NCBI GenBank assembly: GCA_038317375.1
Contig: JBBQBM010000021.1
Span: forward strand, 1 to 12,614
DNA length: 12,614 bases
DNA from: JBBQBM01 sp038317375
GTDB lineage: Bacteria > Patescibacteriota > Saccharimonadia > Saccharimonadales > JAGQMS01
Direction of reading: 5' to 3'
The translations under genes and the position numbers were made by a program. The notes under the pieces were generated by a model, which worked only from the letters and a program-made list of their open reading frames with translations, was not told where the DNA came from and searched no databases. Position 1 is the stretch's first letter, and each line of letters opens with the position of its first letter. Of this stretch, positions 12,384-12,614 are shown piece by piece.

Positions 12384-12614
12384 CTAGTTTTCGAGTGGCT
12401 CGATGCTAACTCGTAAATCTTTACCTTCAATAATTCTATAATCAACTAACGCCGGTAGATCTCGCTTAATGCCAGGCTCTAGCTGATGAACCGCCTGATC
12501 AGCAATTTCTAGCACTCCCGTGCCCTGCTCTACCGCCAAAGCTACTGGTGCCATAGTTCTTGTCCATGGGAGCCCTTCTGAACCAACTACGCGTGGTTGC
12601 TCCCTACCTGGGTG
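12384..12614 (-). CDS. C-terminal part of an unidentified protein
   Basis: Frame open from the window edge, 76 residues ending in ...DLRVSIEPLEN and a TAG stop at 12384-12386. Visible sequence includes GLPWTRTMAPVALAVEQGTG and LPALVDYRIIEGKDLRVSIE. There is no membrane segment and no motif I recognise; the last third reads like closing beta-strands. It lies 41 nt before polA on the same strand. The N-terminus is outside the window. Codon-like composition, a long open frame and its fit before polA support a real gene, but no function is offered. Confidence 0.65.
   Translation of the reverse strand, partial: HPGREQPRVVGSEGLPWTRTMAPVALAVEQGTGVLEIADQAVHQLEPGIKRDLPALVDYRIIEGKDLRVSIEPLEN

Noticed and set aside
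1..12614. CRISPR arrays, tRNA or rRNA genes, insertion sequences, prophage genes
   Set aside because: None seen: no regularly spaced repeats, no tRNA cloverleaf, no transposase or integrase reading frame.

Overview
The window looks like chromosomal DNA from a small-genome bacterium of the Candidate Phyla Radiation, most likely Candidatus Saccharibacteria (TM7). This is inferred from compact packing, short or divergent versions of universal proteins (TruB without a PUA region, S20 with a basic tail), membrane-anchored orphan proteins, and a mix of replication, repair and ribosome genes. No taxonomic marker such as rRNA is present. The standard code fits: no gene needs an in-frame stop read through. 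None of the 14 visible stop codons is TGA (9 TAG, 5 TAA).

Layout. Apart from two plus-strand genes (rpsT and a DciA/DUF721-like gene), everything lies on the minus strand and reads from high to low coordinates. An unidentified partial gene (12384-12614) precedes polA (9727-12342). polA is followed by a tight set: a YwlE/LMW-PTP-type phosphatase, two NUDIX hydrolases and a HAD hydrolase, with junctions of 13 nt, a 43-nt overlap, 42 nt and 1 nt. Next come a divergent sigma-70 family factor, a membrane-anchored unknown protein, the convergent DciA-like gene, mutM (Fpg), a small Cys-rich membrane protein and holA, which overlaps the rpsT tail. The last block is a catalytically degenerate NrnA-like DHH protein, truB and rpsO (cut by the window edge). 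DHH-truB-rpsO matches the classic rbfA/nrnA/truB/rpsO ribosome-maturation neighbourhood, and holA beside rpsT is also a conserved arrangement.

Three things stand out. (1) The DHH/NrnA homologue has lost most catalytic residues, including the DHH triad, and has gained a disordered tail of about 285 residues. (2) mutM carries an in-frame insert of about 150 bp made of two strong hairpins and bounded by a 6-bp inverted repeat; it resembles a palindromic element that inserts into coding DNA. (3) Several genes at the head of a transcription unit have a -10 box only 6-10 nt before the ATG, which predicts leaderless mRNAs. The two ribosomal protein genes instead have conventional promoters and untranslated leaders, and one internal gene has a textbook Shine-Dalgarno site.

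The genes cover DNA replication and repair (PolA, HolA, a possible helicase-loader-like DciA, MutM), ribosome and tRNA function (S15, S20, TruB), transcription (sigma factor) and small-molecule or protein phosphate removal (NUDIX x2, HAD, phosphatase). No tRNA, rRNA, CRISPR array, transposase or convincing intrinsic terminator was seen, and no gene-free stretch exceeds 300 bases.
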